Positions 61,057 through 64,000 of a DNA stretch of 64,000 bases are shown in pieces (position 1 is the first letter of the stretch; every line of letters starts with the position of its first letter). The position numbers and the translations under genes were made by a program. Below the pieces are notes generated by a model, which was not told the origin of the DNA, did no database searches, and saw only the letters and a program-made list of their open reading frames with translations. The stretch spans positions 558,001 through 622,000 of the forward strand of contig KL647312.1 of NCBI GenBank assembly GCA_000727475.1, given 5' to 3'. This DNA is from Sarcocystis neurona (Eukaryota > Apicomplexa > Conoidasida > Eucoccidiorida > Sarcocystidae).

Positions 61057-64000
61057 GCTCTGCGTACACATTCACGGTATATGCTGCGCCCTATACGCTA
61101 GGTGTCTTGCTGGCAAGTTTGACACTCCTTTGACGGTGGATCTTGCACGCATGTTGGAGTGGCGACGGACGACGCGTTAAAGTCGAGTGTGTGTGATGAA
61201 ACATCTGTAGCAAGTGCACACAGGTTTGAATATATGTGTATGGAGGGAGAATCACATGGATGCAAAAGTGTGTTGTATCTGCGAATACATCTTATACATA
61301 TATATATATGGTATAGAATAGAGAGGCGTAGATTCCTGTGGATACACACAAAAGCATAGGGAGATGCGTTAAGACGCGAATGTGAGGCAGGTGGCTGACT
61401 CAGAGGCATTCGCAGCAGCAGCTGCTCGCACGCTTCGTCAAGGAGACGCGCTTGTTCCTCCTCCACCACATCCGCGCAGCAGGCCAACAGCAAGAGTTGC
61501 CGGGCGCATATGCAGAGCGTCAGAAGCGCCTGAAAACACAACAACACCGCTGGCGTCACGCAACGCGTCTGCGGCAGTTGCAAAGAAGTACGAGTCGCAG
61601 CACTGCACCGCAGCATCAGCGACCGTAGTAGAGCCAGGAGCAGCAGGTCGTCGCAATAGATGCACCAACGTAGCAGCACCCACTGCACCAAGCCGTCGCG
61701 CAGTGCCCACATCCTTCTCAGCAGCAACAGCAACGCCTGCAGAAGTGTCGGCGGCGCTCTGCAAGCACCAGGGCAGCACGGCGCTGGCACATAAGCGACA
61801 GCACCTCACAGCAGCCGCACTGGCAGCTTCTTGTCACCAGGTCAGCGCACGGGTCCCACGTAAGCGACAGCACCTCATAACAAGAGCACCGGCAGCTTCT
61901 TGTCACCGTATTCTTGCCTTCTCTGTGGCTGCGTAGAACTCGAAAGCCTCCGCAACAGTCGTAGCACCCGCGTCAACAGCAGGAGCCCTCTCCCGCACCG
62001 CCTGCTGGCGCTCGACACCAGCTGCCAGCAGCCTCAGCAGCATCTGCTGCAGATCAGGAATGCTCAGCCTGCACCTAAGACAGCACACGTACAACATCTG
62101 CGGCAACTATAATCAGAGAAGCTCAGTGACCGCAGCGGCCGCGCAGCGGCCACACGCCACAGCACCGGCAGCAGCTATCGTTTTGACAGAATTAAACACA
62201 CAGCGAGGGCAGCTTCTTCATCAGCTGTGGCCCCCCCACCAAAATTTCAGCACTGCACAATCGTCCCGGCATGTGGTGAGCACGCAAGAACACGCTGAGC
62301 GGCAAGTGCAGCAGCTTTTCTACACTGACTGCTGAGCAGCAGGAACAGCAGCACAAAGAAGGTCTAGGACGCTCCAGCGGCACTGCGCAATGGACGATGC
62401 AACTGAAAAACCGTTCCACATCGATCGATACCGACAGGACGTCATCGGCCTTCCCCCTGTCCGAACAACAGCCCGCCTGTTTACACTACGCATCCATGAG
62501 ACGCAAGTGCACGCGAGCCTCTGTACACATCTGCACGTATATCTTGGTCCGCGTGATGTCAGTGTGTAGCTGTCGTATATACACACGGATAGACGTCTCG
62601 ATACGGATCCCCCCTGTACGCTACGCGTGTTCACGCACACGTCCCACCAGGTGTGGGTTGACGTAACAGTATGTATAAACGGCGAGCTGACTTTGCGCAT
62701 GCTAAGAGTGAAGCGCTGCACGGGAGAACTCGCCAGAACAACAACACGGCACTGAGACTTACACGTGCTCCCGCCTATCGCAAGGTAGGAAGGTGCTTCG
62801 TGTGTGACCACAAAGAAAAGACGGGGAAATTTCGCCGGCGCCGCGGAGCCAGCGCGTGCGACCGACCTGGCACAGCGGCAGCAAAAACTACTACACGACG
62901 AAGAGAGGCCGTCGGCGGCAGCAGCAGAGTCAACCGGCGGGACAGCAGCAGCTGCAGAGCCCCACGGGCGCAAGCCAGGGAGAACTCTGTAGCCTTCTCT
63001 GTGTTGTAGATGTGCAAGGATCAGTATTCCTAAAACTAAACCGGCAGACGGACGTGCATGTTCCCAACACAGAGCAACAAACGACTCAACTTCGGGTAGG
63101 AGGAAGAAGGACAAGGAAGACAGACGCTGACAGAGAAAGACAAAAACTGTTCGGCGCGTACCTCTCTGCTTCAGAGGCGAGGTGCTGTACGTACACCCGC
63201 AGGATGAACAGACCTGCAGGCGTCAGCGCTCGAAGACTTTCTGCTCCTTCCTTCAGTATCTGCTTCAAGCATTCGACGTGGCCTGCAGCGCCAACACGCA
63301 CAGCAACAGTCGCATCAAGACCCCGCAGGAACGCCGTACTTCTGTCAACAGCAGCGCAGCCGCCACAGAAATACGGCAGCAATCTCATCTGAGTAGCACC
63401 GACTTTACGGCATCCCTAGCAGCTGTTCCGTAGGCACAGCTCACAGGCCGCACCAACAGCGAAAACGCAGAGGCCTAATTTCAGCAGGAAACAGCAAACG
63501 CCAAAGTGTTGCAGGCAGTCTGTGGACATGTTCTAGGAGAGCACTGACAGCTGCCTACCGCTGGCACGTGTGAAAAGACTAAACAACCAGTGCAGACCTC
63601 GCCGCATAACACCAGCACTTGCAGGACCGCAGTGCTCCAGTGCAGCGGCTGCGGTGCACCAGTAGTGCGGCCGTGGCGAAACGCGGCTCCGCGCGGCCAG
63701 CACTGTGGACTGGTGCAGTACCAGGAGCAGCGGTGGCACAGCAAGTCGAAGAATCCTAGCTATCTCTGAAGCACACATTTCACGCTGCCTGTGCTGGGCC
63801 ACATACATTCCGCAGGGTAGACGGAGAGAAGCTCCCTCAGGATGACGTCCAGCGCAGCTTCATTCAGCGGCATGAACTCCATGTAGTCATTTACGAGCGC
63901 GTGCAACGCGCTTGCTGCGAGCTTCTTATACGATGCGGGTCTCTCGCACTTGTTAACTGCCTCTCGAGCAGCCGGTTCCTTCTCCTCCGTTGTGTGCTCC
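46115..64000 (-). CDS. Large alpha-helical protein, putative Nup205/Nup192-type nucleoporin (N-terminus beyond window)
   Basis: Fourteen exons are inferred: 63807-64000 (runs off the edge), 63162-63282, 61907-62074, about 61400-61758, 59537-59749, 58928-59011, 58337-58606, 56615-57009, 55452-55790, 53608-54141, 51928-52761, 48800-50039, 47610-47974 and 46115-46927. They give about 1970 residues in the window. From 59749 to the stop every junction is GT-AG and phase-compatible; the donor near 61400 is uncertain. Predicted content is mostly amphipathic helices. In the first exons, HALVNDYMEFMP, then LKQILKEGAESLRAL leading to VYVQHLAS, then AFEFYAATEKARIR, follow the order of similar segments in the inner-ring scaffold nucleoporin Nup205/Nup192. 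This similarity is from memory and modest. Later exons add Gln/Glu coiled coils (53.7-54.0 kb, 47.6-47.9 kb), Ala/Gln and acidic inserts (52.0-52.7, 49.0-49.5 kb) and a Ser/Arg/Glu-rich tail (46.1-46.9 kb) not typical of that family. If correct it would be a nuclear-pore scaffold. Another large helical-repeat protein, or two fused or adjacent genes, remain possible. Confidence 0.5.
46928..47609 (-). other. Intron of the Nup205-like gene (last)
   Basis: Donor GTACTG after EKAEAQT, acceptor TGCGCAG, phase 0. Triplet-rich near 47040-47260; no other feature. Confidence 0.7.
47975..48799 (-). other. Intron of the Nup205-like gene
   Basis: Donor GTACGC at 48799, acceptor CTGCAG ending at 47975, phase 1. 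It contains TATATA/TACGTA simple sequence at about 48180-48245 and 48510-48610, and an (AC)n run near 48440-48460. Confidence 0.7.
50040..51927 (-). other. Intron of the Nup205-like gene, homopurine block near donor
   Basis: Donor GTAAGC at 51927, acceptor ACTCAG ending at 50040, phase 0. About 51460-51830 is almost entirely A/G on the plus strand, so the transcript is C/U-rich just downstream of the 5' splice site. The rest is ordinary. Confidence 0.75.
52762..53607 (-). other. Intron of the Nup205-like gene
   Basis: Donor GTATTG at 53607, acceptor CTGCAG ending at 52762 (an in-frame alternative acceptor lies six bases further on), phase 0. CAG-rich in parts; no further exon seen. Confidence 0.65.
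54142..55451 (-). other. Intron of the Nup205-like gene with duplicated simple sequence
   Basis: Donor GTACGC at 55451, acceptor GTGCAG ending at 54142, phase 0. 54290-54580 consists of alternating TACGTA/ACACAT sequence including a (TA)n run and a duplicated segment, listed separately. Confidence 0.7.
54351..54578. repeat. Imperfect direct repeat, period about 169 bp
   Basis: A segment at about 54351-54407 (ATACGTATAT, TTTACATACACACACATACA, then a CTCTCTCT-rich end) is repeated with a few changes at about 54520-54578. The two copies are separated by TA/TG-rich sequence that includes a (TA)n run near 54414-54430. Confidence 0.75.
55791..56614 (-). other. Intron of the Nup205-like gene
   Basis: Donor GTAAGT at 56614, the best consensus donor in this gene; acceptor TTTTGCAG ending at 55791, phase 0. 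It contains alternating TACATA/TGCATA sequence at 56030-56140. Confidence 0.8.
57010..58336 (-). other. Intron of the Nup205-like gene
   Basis: Donor GTGACT at 58336, acceptor CCTGCAG ending at 57010, phase 1. It contains a (TA)n run at 57259-57279 in an ACACAT context and otherwise nothing recognisable. Confidence 0.7.
57259..57279. repeat. (TA)n microsatellite
   Basis: About 20 bases of TA repeat preceded by ACACATGCACAC, within an intron of the Nup205-like gene. Confidence 0.9.
59750..61399 (-). other. Intron or unresolved exon region of the Nup205-like gene
   Basis: Acceptor CGCCTTCAG ending at 59750 is clear and needs a phase-1 donor. Candidates are GTCAGC at 61399 or a GTATCC further on, and an additional exon may be hidden inside. 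The stretch contains the long (TA)n tracts at 61001-61053 and CAG-rich sequence at 59800-60150. Confidence 0.45.
61001..61053. repeat. Compound (TA)n microsatellite
   Basis: Two TA runs of about 17 and 28 bases separated by AATATGCA. This is the longest TA tract in the window, within the unresolved intron of the Nup205-like gene. Confidence 0.95.
61792..61907. repeat. 47-bp direct duplication carrying a 5' splice site
   Basis: Copies at 61792-61838 and 61861-61907 match at 41 of 47 positions, spaced 69 bp start to start. The second copy spans the exon end and GTGACA donor of the minus-strand exon 61907-62074. The first copy places the same GTGACAAGAAGCTGCC donor context inside the 148-base intron that follows. 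Confidence 0.8.
62075..63161 (-). other. Intron of the Nup205-like gene
   Basis: Donor GTACGC at 63161 and acceptor GTCTTAG ending at 62075, both phase 2. They join HLASEAE directly to RCRLSIPDLQQ. A Leu/Ala-rich open stretch at about 62850-62990 might be a skipped exon, but the direct junction is already in phase. Confidence 0.6.
63283..63806 (-). other. Intron of the Nup205-like gene
   Basis: Donor GTATGT at 63806, acceptor GCTGCAG ending at 63283, phase 1. A second AG upstream (near 63350) opens the same frame, so the exon could start slightly earlier. CAG-rich in parts. Confidence 0.6.

Noticed and set aside
62850..62990. Candidate extra exon of the Nup205-like gene (Leu/Ala-rich)
   Set aside because: The flanking exons already join in phase without it. 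Including it needs either a frame with a stop or a low-complexity reading of CTG triplets.
1..64000. Search for transposons, CRISPR arrays, long terminal repeats and rRNA
   Set aside because: No reverse transcriptase, transposase, regularly spaced repeat or rRNA-like sequence was recognised on either strand. The repeats seen are simple sequence and local duplications.

Overview
The window looks like nuclear DNA of an apicomplexan parasite of the coccidian type, most like Eimeria or its close relative Cyclospora. This rests on composition and gene content; no species-diagnostic locus is present. Genes are split into many exons by large GT-AG introns, and no bacterial-style operon was seen. Short and interrupted CAG/CTG runs occur throughout. 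Proteins carry Gln/Ala/Ser/Glu-rich insertions inside otherwise conserved domains. Introns and intergenic DNA hold TA, TG/CA and TACGTA-type simple sequence.

Four genes can be read with confidence in their structure. From left to right: (1) on the minus strand, 9596 to 4010, a SWEET (MtN3/saliva) sugar transporter with a very long N-terminal extension and C-terminal tail; (2) on the minus strand, 21380 to 15419, a cytosolic-type threonyl-tRNA synthetase in four exons with two lineage-type insertions and an in-frame upstream leader; (3) on the plus strand, 29719 to 40689, protein phosphatase 5 (TPR plus PPP catalytic domain) in eight exons, 561 residues; (4) on the minus strand, from beyond the right edge down to 46115, a very large multi-exon gene whose first exons resemble the Nup205/Nup192 inner-ring nucleoporin family. 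Its last ten exons join in consistent splice phase.

The transporter and the synthetase are in tandem. The synthetase and PP5 are divergent across about 8.1 kb. PP5 and the nucleoporin-like gene converge across about 5.4 kb. The genes do not form a pathway: they are housekeeping or transport genes (translation, phosphoprotein/Hsp90 control, nuclear pore, sugar transport) set in repeat-rich DNA. Region 22.7-25.9 kb holds weak signs of one or two further genes. I found no tRNA, rRNA, CRISPR array or recognisable transposon.

Exon borders were assigned by eye from GT/AG sites, reading phase and continuity of conserved motifs. No search was run.
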